Source: Pedobacter sp. ASV28 (GTDB lineage Bacteria > Bacteroidota > Bacteroidia > Sphingobacteriales > Sphingobacteriaceae). From it: a stretch of 32,690 bases of DNA. Shown one piece after another: positions 24,934 through 32,690 of the stretch (position 1 is its first letter; every line of letters begins with the position of its first letter). The position numbers were made by a program, and so were the translations under genes. The stretch is from the NCBI RefSeq assembly GCF_016428855.1, contig NZ_JAELTN010000056.1, forward strand, positions 1-32,690, in the 5' to 3' direction. Under the pieces are notes generated by a model. That model was not told the DNA's origin. It ran no database searches and worked only from the letters and a program-made list of their open reading frames with translations.

Positions 24934-24941
24934 CAAACTTA
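24934..24941 (-). promoter_or_regulatory. Candidate promoter of the GH28-GH43 unit
   Basis: The minus-strand sequence TAAGTTTG matches TAnnTTTG, 85 bp upstream of the preferred GH28 start. It lies downstream of the PL1 terminator, so it would give GH28 and GH43 their own transcript. No clear -33 element is seen. Confidence 0.4.
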
Positions 24942-25035
24942 AAAGGGAAATAAAAAATACAGGTCTAAAAATTGATTAAAAGGGTTTAAAATCTGAGTAA
25001 AAACATTTGTTAAACACTTAAAAAAACTGAAATGT

Positions 25036-25063
25036 CAAAAGGCGAATGAAAACATCCGCCTTT
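25036..25063 (-). terminator. Intrinsic terminator after the PL1 gene
   Basis: AAAGGCGAATG (25038-25048) and CATCCGCCTTT (25053-25063) form an 11-bp stem with one mismatch and an AAAA loop. On the minus strand a TTTTGACATTT tract follows. It lies 27 bp past the PL1 stop and would end the SusD-to-PL1 unit. Confidence 0.75.
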
Positions 25064-25090
25064 CGTAAACCATTCACTTCTTTTTATTAC

Positions 25091-26590
25091 TTATTTTTTA
25101 TATTGTGCTTCGGTAATGGCTTTTACTAAACTATTGATATAAACCTCAATATTATCGTAACCAGAACTCAGCTCACGACCATTGGCATTGGCCTTATTGG
25201 GATCTAGTTTATTGGCAATTTCCCATTCATCTGGCATACCATCGCCATCAGTATCTTTCAGCGCCGCTGTCTGATTTAATTTCGGCCAACCACCTACGTC
25301 TTTTTGGGTATCAATGATCCCCCATAAACCTGAAATTGAACCTTTATAAGTCGCTGTACCGGTTCTTACCTCATTCGCTATTCTGATATCCACCGCATCT
25401 CTCTTGTACGAGGCACCGCCATAGTTCAATACGGCTTCATATGCCTCTAATGCAGTATGAGCTGTAATTTCTGCGCTAGAAAACGGTACTGTTTTGCGTA
25501 CCATTGTTTCTGTAATACCTGAATCATAATCTACGCCACCACTCCAATTGTTTGCCGTTACCGTTGCGTTGCCGTTAACATAATTTCCATCGATATAAAA
25601 TGTACCATATCCCAACCCATAAACAGAAGGGTTGGCTGCTCCCGTTGTCACATCTTTTGTAACCTGCATAATCCTTTTATTTCTGTTAGATGGAGTTGAA
25701 GGTCCTGGCTTGTAATAGTTATTTACTATATTATATTCTCCATTTTCGCCACCGTAAGCACTGTTACCACTCCAGTTATAAATCACATTATTTCTATAAT
25801 CTACTTTATCTGGACCATAAGGCCCCACGCCAGTACCACTACCACTGCTGTAGCGTAAGCCTCCATCAAATCTTGGATTACGGCTGGTATGATGTGCCAA
25901 TAAATTATGATGGAAAGTGGCAGGCGAACCTCCCCATATACCACCATAACCGTGCGCTCCTTTAGAATGCCCAGAATTGGTCATGCTCTCCGTAAGCATG
26001 CACCATTGCATGGTAAAATTTTTATTGTGATAAAAGGATGAGCATTCATCAATAGACCAACTCATGGAACAATGATCGATCATGATATTGTCCAAACCGC
26101 GGCCCCAAAAGGAATCACTTTCAATGGTTGCTACGTTCACATCGCCCAACCTAAATCGCATATAACGGACAATTACATTATTGGCTGTAATGTTCACCTC
26201 ATAATTCTGAATACAAATTCCATCTCCAGGAGCAGTCTGGCCGGCAATTGTGACATTGCCATTACTAATTTGCAATTTGCTTTTCAGTTCGATATTTCCA
26301 GAAACCTCGAAAACAATAATGCGAGCCCCGCTGGCCGCTATAGCTTCTCTTAAACTCCCTGCACCTGCATCATTTAGGTTAGTCACTTTTATGACACGTC
26401 CACCACGTCCACCCGTCGTATTTTTACCATATCCTTCTGCTCCCGGAAATGCAATAGCCGTTTCCTGTACCTGAACTGGTTTATCTTGGTTTCCGTTTCC
26501 ACCACCATTATCGTTTGGTGCTTCGCTCTTTTTAGAGCAGCTTAAGAGGGCAAATACACTCAAAAGGAAATATAATCGGTTTCTTTTCAT
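25091..26590 (-). CDS. PL1-family pectate lyase lipoprotein
   Basis: This 499-aa protein begins MKRNRLYFLL and has the lipobox ALLSC (Cys18), then an Asn/Gly-rich linker. The PL1 beta-helix starts at AIAFPGAEGYGKNTTGGRGG. Conserved features are GSLREAI, IDHCSMSWSIDE (Asp172, His173, Asp181, Glu182; Ca2+ site) and SRNPRFDGG with catalytic Arg237. It cleaves polygalacturonate by beta-elimination. The C-terminus has a calcium-loop repeat DTDGDGMPDEWE, common in Bacteroidota PL1 enzymes. The start at 26590 is preferred over a GTG at 26620, which would overlap the methylesterase stop; this leaves an 8-bp gap. It is last in its operon. Confidence 0.93.
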   Translation of the reverse strand: MKRNRLYFLLSVFALLSCSKKSEAPNDNGGGNGNQDKPVQVQETAIAFPGAEGYGKNTTGGRGGRVIKVTNLNDAGAGSLREAIAASGARIIVFEVSGNIELKSKLQISNGNVTIAGQTAPGDGICIQNYEVNITANNVIVRYMRFRLGDVNVATIESDSFWGRGLDNIMIDHCSMSWSIDECSSFYHNKNFTMQWCMLTESMTNSGHSKGAHGYGGIWGGSPATFHHNLLAHHTSRNPRFDGGLRYSSGSGTGVGPYGPDKVDYRNNVIYNWSGNSAYGGENGEYNIVNNYYKPGPSTPSNRNKRIMQVTKDVTTGAANPSVYGLGYGTFYIDGNYVNGNATVTANNWSGGVDYDSGITETMVRKTVPFSSAEITAHTALEAYEAVLNYGGASYKRDAVDIRIANEVRTGTATYKGSISGLWGIIDTQKDVGGWPKLNQTAALKDTDGDGMPDEWEIANKLDPNKANANGRELSSGYDNIEVYINSLVKAITEAQYKK

Positions 26591-26598
26591 CTTATTAA

Positions 26599-27552
26599 TT
26601 AATCTATTTTTGGCAACCACTTATTCTTATTTTGAAATATATTTTTGAGCGTATATTCCTTAACTTGTTTTTTACTCAATTGATGAGACCATTCTACACG
26701 TTGACCCTCTACAAAACCAGCACCATAAGAACCATATTCTGCATAGAACGTAGTTTTGTGATTCTCATTTTTATTCCATACGCTCCAACCTGCAGACAAG
26801 ATATGATCGCCCATTTGCGTATTGATAAATACGGTTTTGGCATAAGGTCGCCATGGCCGGCCCAAATACACCTTTTTAAATGAAGAATCTGCCGTTAGCT
26901 TACAATTCAAAAAAACAAAACCATAAGGTTGTGCTTCGGTAGTTGAGGCCGCTGTGATGTAAGAGTTTTTCTTGCTATGTATATGGCATCTTTCGAACAC
27001 TACTGTCGCTGCCCCAAAGATGAAATCTGTTGTACCTTCTATATAGCAGTCTACATAATATTGCCTGCTGGTATCGGCCGAAGGGAAAAGCGTATCTTGG
27101 TTTCCAATGATCTTACAGTTTTTAATCGTCACCCGGTCAGCCGCTACATGTAAGGCAACAGCCTGACCTAACGGGCCTGCCGAATTTTCGAAAGTTAAAT
27201 TCTCTGCACTAAAATCATTGCCCTGAACTAAAACAGTATGCGAAGTGTAGGTATTGATATTGCCCTTACCAGAATAATCATCAAAGGTAATAATGGTATT
27301 TTCTCTATTTTCACCTAACAGCCTAATTCTCGATTTTTGTGCAGGAACGACCAATTTTTCCTTATAAACCCCTCTTTTTATAGAAATAGTTACCATTACG
27401 TCACTATAATCACGAACAGCATTTACCGCTTCCTGAATGGTCTTAAAATCTCCACTACCATCTTGTGCAACGGTTAGTTCTTTCGGATAATCTTGTGCTT
27501 TTGCAGATTGATATCCAATAAGACAATATAATATGAATAGTATTTTTTTCAT
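26599..27552 (-). CDS. CE8 pectin methylesterase, copy 1
   Basis: The 317-aa exported beta-helix esterase removes methyl groups from homogalacturonan, opening it to PL1, PL10 and GH28. The catalytic set is complete: Gln130 (GPLGQAVAL), Asp153 (NQDTLF), nucleophile Asp176 (TDFIFG), Arg232 and Trp234 (LGRPWRP). The signal peptide is MKKILFILYCLIGYQSAKA. It lies between a second CE8 (34 bp upstream) and PL1 (8 bp downstream), so demethylation and cleavage enzymes are co-expressed. Confidence 0.95.
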   Translation of the reverse strand: MKKILFILYCLIGYQSAKAQDYPKELTVAQDGSGDFKTIQEAVNAVRDYSDVMVTISIKRGVYKEKLVVPAQKSRIRLLGENRENTIITFDDYSGKGNINTYTSHTVLVQGNDFSAENLTFENSAGPLGQAVALHVAADRVTIKNCKIIGNQDTLFPSADTSRQYYVDCYIEGTTDFIFGAATVVFERCHIHSKKNSYITAASTTEAQPYGFVFLNCKLTADSSFKKVYLGRPWRPYAKTVFINTQMGDHILSAGWSVWNKNENHKTTFYAEYGSYGAGFVEGQRVEWSHQLSKKQVKEYTLKNIFQNKNKWLPKID

Positions 27553-27586
27553 TTAAAACAGATTCCTCGTACCTCGGAATGAAAGA

Positions 27587-28579
27587 TTACTCGATTGGTT
27601 TCCAACCATCAAAAATCTTTTCTAACGTGTAGTTTTCATTCACTTCTTTTTCAGTTAACTGGTGTGACCATTTTACACGGAACTTATCATTTGCTCCTGC
27701 CCCTTTGCTTTTATATTCAGCATAAAATGAAGTCTTTTCTGCATCTGGTTTATTCCAATTGTGCCATCCTTCTGGCTTAATTTGTTTACCTAAATCGCAA
27801 TTAATAAATACGGTTTTAGCATAGGGTCGCCAAGGTCGGCCAAGATAAAATGAGCCTTCAACAGCATCGCCAGTTATACGACTATTGATGAATACGTAGC
27901 CATACCTTATACTGTCTGGTGTTGATGCTGCAGTTACATAACCTCCCTTTTTACAGAAAATTTCACAATGATCAAATACTGCCGTAGATGAACCAAAAAT
28001 AAAATCAACCGTACCTTCTATATAGCATTGATAGTAATATTGACGACTTCCATAACCATAGGTATATAGTGTATCCTGAAAGCCTAGTATTCTACAATTT
28101 ATAAAGCGTGCCTTATCACCTGCCACAAATAGGGCAACTGCTTGGCCAACCGGACCTGCCGTGTTCTGAAAGGTAAGGTTTTGTGCAGTGAATTGAGGTC
28201 CGTACACATAGAAACTTGATGAGCCGGAAGTTCCTTTTTCTTCACCAAAAATATTTTTCTTTTGTGCCCAATCATCGAAGGTGAGTATAGTTCTATCTAC
28301 ACTTTCTCCAATCAACGTTACCGCCTGTTTAGAGGAAGAAAGATTAAGTTTTTCTTTATATATACCATTCTTAATAAAGATAGTAGTGGTTACTTTTCTA
28401 AAATCAGGCACTGCATTTAAGGCTTCCTGCACCGTTTTAAAGTTACCCGATCCATCTTGGGCCACTACAAAGTTGTATTGAGTATCAAGTACCGAGTATC
28501 TGTTATCAATATTTGAAGCATAGGCGGAAAAACTATGCAACCATACAAGCATACAACAATACAACAATTTGCTCTTCAT
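27587..28579 (-). CDS. CE8 pectin methylesterase, copy 2
   Basis: This 330-aa exported CE8 paralogue has Gln146 (GPVGQAVAL), Asp169 (FQDTLY), Asp192 (VDFIFG), Arg248 and Trp250 (LGRPWRP), so it is predicted active. Copy 1 and copy 2 share the whole fold and all active-site blocks but differ in the loops around 110-122 and at the C-terminus. Tandem duplication with divergence is likely, perhaps for different methylation patterns or processivity. The ATG at 28579 was chosen over the GTG at 28582. It overlaps the CE12 stop by one base (TGATG). Confidence 0.94.
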   Translation of the reverse strand: MKSKLLYCCMLVWLHSFSAYASNIDNRYSVLDTQYNFVVAQDGSGNFKTVQEALNAVPDFRKVTTTIFIKNGIYKEKLNLSSSKQAVTLIGESVDRTILTFDDWAQKKNIFGEEKGTSGSSSFYVYGPQFTAQNLTFQNTAGPVGQAVALFVAGDKARFINCRILGFQDTLYTYGYGSRQYYYQCYIEGTVDFIFGSSTAVFDHCEIFCKKGGYVTAASTPDSIRYGYVFINSRITGDAVEGSFYLGRPWRPYAKTVFINCDLGKQIKPEGWHNWNKPDAEKTSFYAEYKSKGAGANDKFRVKWSHQLTEKEVNENYTLEKIFDGWKPIE

Positions 28580-29334
28580 CACTTTTTAACTTCTGGTTTT
28601 ACCACTTTATCAGCCAAGGGCAACTTTAGTGCCTTAATTTCCTGTAGTACGATCTGCGCAATTTTCCTAGCTCCTAATTCACTGAAATGCGTGTTATCTA
28701 TTTTTCCTTCAGGATAATTTGGATGTTCGTTAGGCAACAATTGTAAAAAAAGTAATTTTGAATTTTCTTCTCCCATTTGTTGATAAAGCTGCCTGCTTTT
28801 TTCATCCAGATCGATAAGGGCAACCTTTAATTTTTCCGCTGCCTGTTTAACCAATGGCGTATACTCTTTGTGAGTTTCCAGCGCCTGGCCTTCCTTATCG
28901 AATTTTCTACGGGAAACAGGCGTAATTAATATAGGTGTAGCTTGTTTTGAACGAGTTTCATTTACGAATTTTGTCAAATTTTCTATATACTGCTCTGGGG
29001 TAGTATATCGATCTGCTTTTTCCTTACTCTCATCATTATGCCCAAATTGGATCAGTACATAATCTCCTTTTTTCATGGTAGACAAAGCAGTTGACCATAA
29101 ACCTTCCGATAAGAATGTTCGGGTACTCCTTCCATTTTTTGCCAAGTTGTTTACCACTACGGTACTGTCAAAAAAATAAGTAAAAGGCATGCCCCAACCC
29201 GTTTCTGGATAAGCTTTGGTTAGCTTATTTGCTGCTGTTGAATCACCAATGATAAAAACAGTTGTTTTGCTTTGAAATACGGATAAACCAAAAGCGATTA
29301 GGAATGAATTAACTAGAAAAAACTGACGAATCAT
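28579..29334 (-). CDS. CE12 pectin/rhamnogalacturonan acetylesterase (SGNH hydrolase)
   Basis: The 251-aa exported esterase has the four SGNH blocks: GDSTAANK (Ser32), NLAKNGRSTRTF (Gly68), FGHNDES (Asn100) and DNTHFSELGA (Asp213, His216). The ETGWGMPF segment and the last block are typical of CE12 enzymes such as RgaE and YesT, which remove acetyl groups from pectic backbones. No rhamnogalacturonan lyase is in the window, so acetylated homogalacturonan may be the actual substrate. Translation is coupled to the downstream CE8. Its start lies just past a strong terminator, which sets it apart from the upstream binding-protein genes. Confidence 0.92.
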   Translation of the reverse strand: MIRQFFLVNSFLIAFGLSVFQSKTTVFIIGDSTAANKLTKAYPETGWGMPFTYFFDSTVVVNNLAKNGRSTRTFLSEGLWSTALSTMKKGDYVLIQFGHNDESKEKADRYTTPEQYIENLTKFVNETRSKQATPILITPVSRRKFDKEGQALETHKEYTPLVKQAAEKLKVALIDLDEKSRQLYQQMGEENSKLLFLQLLPNEHPNYPEGKIDNTHFSELGARKIAQIVLQEIKALKLPLADKVVKPEVKK

Positions 29335-29349
29335 ATGTATAAAGGAATT

Positions 29350-29384
29350 AAAAAAAGGATGAGGCTTTTTCTAGCCTCATCCTT
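29350..29384 (-). terminator. Strong intrinsic terminator between binding-protein and enzyme genes
   Basis: AAGGATGAGGCT (29355-29366) and AGCCTCATCCTT (29373-29384) form a perfect 12-bp stem with a 6-nt loop, followed on the minus strand by a run of T (plus-strand A 29351-29356). It sits in the 63 bp between the DUF5123 stop and the CE12 start, leaving no room for a conventional promoter after it. Partial read-through would lower enzyme mRNA relative to susD. Confidence 0.8.
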
Positions 29385-29397
29385 ATCAACTATAAGA

Positions 29398-30963
29398 TTA
29401 TCTCCACCTTACATCTCCTATACCATATGCCTTTAGATCGACATTTGAAATAGTGAAATTACCAGCTGCCGCATTAGTGAAACCAGGATCTAATTTTGTA
29501 TAACCATTAGCAGTAGCATCATTTTTAGCTGACGTGGTTGTACTTTCATAAAAATTGGCTGCATTGAAATAATTGTTATTTAACATTTCAGCAAAGATTG
29601 TTGCACTTTGATTGGTGTAATAAGCCAAAGAGTTAACTACAATATTCTTATTAAAATAAGTTGATAGTGTTGTCAATCTATTATAGAAATATCTTGTCCC
29701 CGTATAGTTCATCACGTTATAAAAAGTATTATTAGTTACTGTCAGTTTATTACTTGTTTGTGTTGGGAAAGTAGTAACATTATCTATACGGAACAGATCT
29801 CTCTGGCTATCGCTAGTGGTGAAGTTATATAGGGTATTGTTTTTCATGCTGAAAGTTTTAGCAAATCCTAACCTCATATCCACAAATGCAGCACCTGTAA
29901 CATTAATATCATGAAAAATGTTATTTTCCAAGGTAATCGATTCTATCAATGCAGATACATTAATATATAACAATCCTTTCGCATAATTATACATTTCACT
30001 ATTCAATATCGAAACTGCGCCATAAGTGCCAGTAGAAGCAGCATTATAGATAATCAATTGATTCGTATTTGAGGCCTGATTTCCATCTAGTTTTACATTA
30101 TTTAAAGTTAATGCTGCATTTGCTTCCAGTTTGAAAACTGCCCTATTAATTACAGGTTTGTTCACTGCATCGGTTCCAACAATCGTAATATTTTTGTTTG
30201 CTGTAATATCACTTGTTAAAGTATAAGTACCTGGGTGTAATGCTATCCTTACAGATCCAGATGCAGCAAGAGCAGCTGTCAATTCGCTATCGTTATGCAC
30301 TTGGGTAAAGGCGCTAACATCTATAGCTGTTGTAAACGTAGTGCTACCTCTTTGTATGGCATTATTAAAGATGCTAACAGTATATAAAGTTTCAGCTACC
30401 AATCCGGTAACCGTAGCGCTTCCCGCAGCAATTTCAGCAGGGGTTAAAGTACGAGAAATATTACCTGGATTAAACACCAATCGGGTAACCGTTTCATTTG
30501 CAGGCCAAGTAATCTTTACAGATGTAGCGGTAATATCACCTAAGCTTACCGGATTTAAAATTTGTTCGGCATCAGTTTTAAAGGTCACACTTACCCATTT
30601 AGAATCTGCCGATCCATTGGAACCAATAGATTTTACACGAACAGCATGCTGGGTCGCTCCCGCTAAACCTGTAACAGTATAAGGCACTTGATCATATTTT
30701 ATACCTGTAATTGTTTTTACAGGTGTACCAGAAAAATCTACGTTATCATAAACTTCTATGGTATAAGACGACGCATTTGAAACTTTAGTCCAGGTAAGTC
30801 TAGCATTAATCTTATTAATTACGGTTGCTGTTAAACCTGTTGCTGAAAATGCCCTATCGGTATTTAAAGTTTTAATTTCCTCTAATACACTGTCCTTACA
30901 TCCACTTAGTAATGCTAATGACATTAAGGAAAAAGCTAATATGTTTTTAAAATTCTTTTTCAT
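29398..30963 (-). CDS. FnIII and beta-helix (DUF4957/DUF5123-type) surface lipoprotein, probable pectin-binding protein
   Basis: The 521-aa lipoprotein has lipobox LLSGC (Cys22) followed by KDS, compatible with surface export. Residues about 35-132 and 136-212 look like two fibronectin type III domains (e.g. YTVTGLAGATQHAVRVKSI). From about 220 to 480 come repeated strand-turn units ending in N-N-x-F (LENNIF, MKNNTLYN, VTNNTFYN), a right-handed beta-helix of the DUF4957/DUF5123 kind found next to SusD in pectin loci. No acidic lyase or hydrolase active-site cluster is recognisable, so binding to galacturonan is more likely than cleavage. It starts 11 bp after the susD stop. Confidence 0.78.
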   Translation of the reverse strand: MKKNFKNILAFSLMSLALLSGCKDSVLEEIKTLNTDRAFSATGLTATVINKINARLTWTKVSNASSYTIEVYDNVDFSGTPVKTITGIKYDQVPYTVTGLAGATQHAVRVKSIGSNGSADSKWVSVTFKTDAEQILNPVSLGDITATSVKITWPANETVTRLVFNPGNISRTLTPAEIAAGSATVTGLVAETLYTVSIFNNAIQRGSTTFTTAIDVSAFTQVHNDSELTAALAASGSVRIALHPGTYTLTSDITANKNITIVGTDAVNKPVINRAVFKLEANAALTLNNVKLDGNQASNTNQLIIYNAASTGTYGAVSILNSEMYNYAKGLLYINVSALIESITLENNIFHDINVTGAAFVDMRLGFAKTFSMKNNTLYNFTTSDSQRDLFRIDNVTTFPTQTSNKLTVTNNTFYNVMNYTGTRYFYNRLTTLSTYFNKNIVVNSLAYYTNQSATIFAEMLNNNYFNAANFYESTTTSAKNDATANGYTKLDPGFTNAAAGNFTISNVDLKAYGIGDVRWR

Positions 30964-30974
30964 GATTCGCTCAA

Positions 30975-32579
30975 TTATAAACCTAGGAAACTATTATTTA
31001 ACATTCCGTTAGACGAATCTAAGAACGTTTGCCATATAGGCCAATAAGGTTGTTTACTTGGCTGATTAACATATAATGCATTCCAAAATGTAGTAGCATC
31101 AGATGAAGATGACATGGTCCAGGTTTTATTGGCAGTATAGCCGCCTGCCAACCCAACGGCATCGGTATCTCCAAAATTAAGTCCATAAATATCCAAAGTC
31201 TCGCCATCTGCTTTTAAGCTGTAATATATCTTGGCGGGAAGATTAGCATAAATACCTTGTCTATTCTCCAACTGTTCTAATTTGGTCTTGTTTTCGGCCA
31301 ACTTTGCATCCAATAAATTCCAACGGATCAAGTCGTTCTTTCTTAACATTTCACCTACAAATTCTAAAGCCCTTTCCTTTACTATGGCATTGAAGAAAGT
31401 AGTTTTAGAGGCAGTTACCGTATTCATGTAGGCCGTGACCATAGCAGGATTATTGGGATAGGCCCTATCTCTAATCATTTTTAAATAAGGAGCCGCGGCA
31501 TTTTGACCGTCCAATTCATTTATTGCTTCTGCCGCCATCAATACAATGTCTGAATAACGCATATACATCCAATTGATCCCATCGTCATTAGTAGAGGTTA
31601 CCCTACGCTTCATCCATTCATAACGATATTTTCCAAAATACATTTTCCCTAGACTTGATGTGACCTGATAAGCTGTATTTGCCGTACCATCGCTATCCCA
31701 ACCATAAGGCGTAATACTTACGTTTCTTCTGGTATCTTCCTTTTCAAAATCATACCACATGGTAGGATTAGCGATAACTGATCCTCCTTTATTCTGCCCG
31801 GTATATTTGTCGATTTTATTATGGTTAACCCCCAAATCAAAAATCACCCTACCTCTACCTTCAGCAAAAGGAATTTCCCACATTGATTCTTGTCCAGCTG
31901 TAAGTACCTCTTGGTTTAAGTTTCTAAACACTTGTTCAAAGCTTGGCAATAACTTAACGCTACGACTGGTAATTACATCTATGCACTCTTTTTTGGCAAT
32001 TTCATACATCTTAGCTGGAGCTAAGTCCGGATCTGTACTTAAACGAACAGTCTTATCCTGACGTAAAGCATATCCACCTGCCATAAGCGCTATACGAGCT
32101 CGTAACCCTTTGGCAAAAGCTTTATTCACACGCTCTACAGAGCTGGTCCTGGCAGTTGCATTTGGCCATGCCAAATAAGTAGTAGCTTCAGCCAAATCGG
32201 CCAACAATTGTTTATAAACGATATCTCTGTCTGTTCTTGGTTTATACATTGTTTCAGCAGAGTTGGGCTCAAATCTTGCTGGAACATCTCCCCAGGCCTT
32301 AATTAAATCGGTATACATAACGGCTCTAAGGGTTAAAACTTCCCCTAATAATTGAGCCATAGCACTATTGCTCTCCACGTTACCATAAGCCCTTAGTCCC
32401 CTGATGGCCAAGTTACAACGTTCAATACCTGAATAAAGCATGGCCCAAACATTATTATCAGTATTCATTTGACCATTATTCACATTTGTATTATAGTTAC
32501 AAAGACGAGATTTTTCGTCGCTCGTATTTTTGATACTTCCTATTACCTCTGAATCTGTATTAGATCCGTAATAACTCAT
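30975..32579 (-). CDS. SusD/RagB-family glycan-binding protein, N-terminus missing
   Basis: At least 534 residues of a SusD-family outer-membrane lipoprotein are present, including the TPR-rich core (LGEVLTLRAVMYTDLIKAWG), WMYMRYSDIVLMAAEAINEL and VKERALEFVGEMLRKNDLIRWN. SusD caps the SusC porin and binds the oligosaccharide, here presumably homogalacturonan. The annotated start MSYYGSNTD cannot be the real one. It lacks a signal peptide, lipobox and the first helices, and a TAG stop precedes it directly (32582-32580). About 70-100 residues are missing. The sequence beyond does not continue SusD in any minus frame. The gene is either truncated by a rearrangement or broken by a contig-end error. 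Confidence 0.85.
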   Translation of the reverse strand: MSYYGSNTDSEVIGSIKNTSDEKSRLCNYNTNVNNGQMNTDNNVWAMLYSGIERCNLAIRGLRAYGNVESNSAMAQLLGEVLTLRAVMYTDLIKAWGDVPARFEPNSAETMYKPRTDRDIVYKQLLADLAEATTYLAWPNATARTSSVERVNKAFAKGLRARIALMAGGYALRQDKTVRLSTDPDLAPAKMYEIAKKECIDVITSRSVKLLPSFEQVFRNLNQEVLTAGQESMWEIPFAEGRGRVIFDLGVNHNKIDKYTGQNKGGSVIANPTMWYDFEKEDTRRNVSITPYGWDSDGTANTAYQVTSSLGKMYFGKYRYEWMKRRVTSTNDDGINWMYMRYSDIVLMAAEAINELDGQNAAAPYLKMIRDRAYPNNPAMVTAYMNTVTASKTTFFNAIVKERALEFVGEMLRKNDLIRWNLLDAKLAENKTKLEQLENRQGIYANLPAKIYYSLKADGETLDIYGLNFGDTDAVGLAGGYTANKTWTMSSSSDATTFWNALYVNQPSKQPYWPIWQTFLDSSNGMLNNSFLGL

Positions 32580-32690
32580 CTACATCAACTGGAGGAGGTG
32601 TTTACTTTAGTATTCCTACTGGAGCCGCTTCAATAACTAATTTTATAGCAGTTAAATTTATCGAAAATACGGGTACAAGGGGCGGGGCAT
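32564..32690 (+). CDS. Fragment of an opposite-strand beta-helix-like reading frame
   Basis: From 32564 to the right edge the plus strand reads open for 42 codons, in one frame. The peptide contains NNSSTSTGGGVYF and, later, FIENTGTRGGA. The N-N-S...G-G-G-x-Y-F and F-x-x-N-x-G-x-x-G-G-A pattern is typical of parallel beta-helix or adhesin repeats. The left end overlaps the start of the susD fragment, so the true junction lies at about 32561-32600. This is a weak call based on residue pattern and stop-free length only. Confidence 0.3.
   Translation, partial: MRNNSSTSTGGGVYFSIPTGAASITNFIAVKFIENTGTRGGA

Noticed and set aside
26591..26620. GTG-started extension of the PL1 lyase
   Set aside because: It would overlap the CE8 stop and put ten residues before an otherwise perfect lipoprotein signal peptide.

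Overview
The window (32,690 bp, AT-rich) looks like a Bacteroidota chromosome fragment, most likely Sphingobacteriaceae and Pedobacter-like. The reasons are a SusD/RagB protein, FnIII plus beta-helix surface lipoproteins, TAnnTTTG-type promoter elements, weak Shine-Dalgarno sequences, and families such as DUF5123, GH105-DUF4350 and GapN in a polysaccharide utilisation locus (PUL). It carries an almost complete pectin (homogalacturonan) system running from polymer capture to glycolysis. No tRNA, rRNA, CRISPR array, insertion sequence or phage gene was seen. All genes but one are on the minus strand and are transcribed leftwards.

Region A (189-932): a lone ubiX-type flavin prenyltransferase, then a 327-bp spacer holding the terminator of the next operon. 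Region B (1086-12552): a tightly packed operon read from right to left: uxaB, uxaA, kduI, an SDR dehydrogenase, uxaC, kdgK, eda, an ExuT-like MFS transporter and gapN. It takes saturated galacturonate (UxaC, UxaB, UxaA) and unsaturated galacturonate (KduI plus the SDR) to 2-keto-3-deoxygluconate (KDG). KdgK and Eda convert KDG to pyruvate and glyceraldehyde-3-phosphate, and GapN can oxidise the latter with NADPH formation. Region C (12757-19572): exported enzymes: a two-domain alpha/beta hydrolase (probable pectin esterase), a PL10 pectate lyase, a GH105-DUF4350 hydrolase and a GH28. Region D (19573-21816): a long regulatory spacer, the only plus-strand complete gene (a lipoprotein DNA/RNA endonuclease), and degenerate palindromic repeats around it. 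Region E (21817-24869): a GH43 and a second GH28. Region F (25091-32579): PL1, two tandem CE8 pectin methylesterases, a CE12 acetylesterase, a DUF5123/FnIII surface lipoprotein and a SusD that lacks its N-terminus.

How the genes fit together: SusD and the FnIII/beta-helix lipoprotein should bind pectin at the surface. CE8 and CE12 remove methyl and acetyl groups, PL1 and PL10 cut the backbone by elimination, GH28 and GH105 release saturated and unsaturated galacturonate, and the uxa/kdu/kdg operon consumes them. No SusC, HTCS, GntR/LacI regulator, KdgF or rhamnogalacturonan lyase is present here.

The points most worth a second look are: a chimeric junction at the right end, where SusD breaks off against an opposite-strand beta-helix-like reading frame; a 12-mer shared upstream of the catabolic and GH28 operons next to a CG-centred palindrome; a strong intrinsic terminator between the binding-protein genes and the enzyme genes; a second, apparently dead alpha/beta-hydrolase domain in the esterase; and a GapN without the usual ELGG glutamate.
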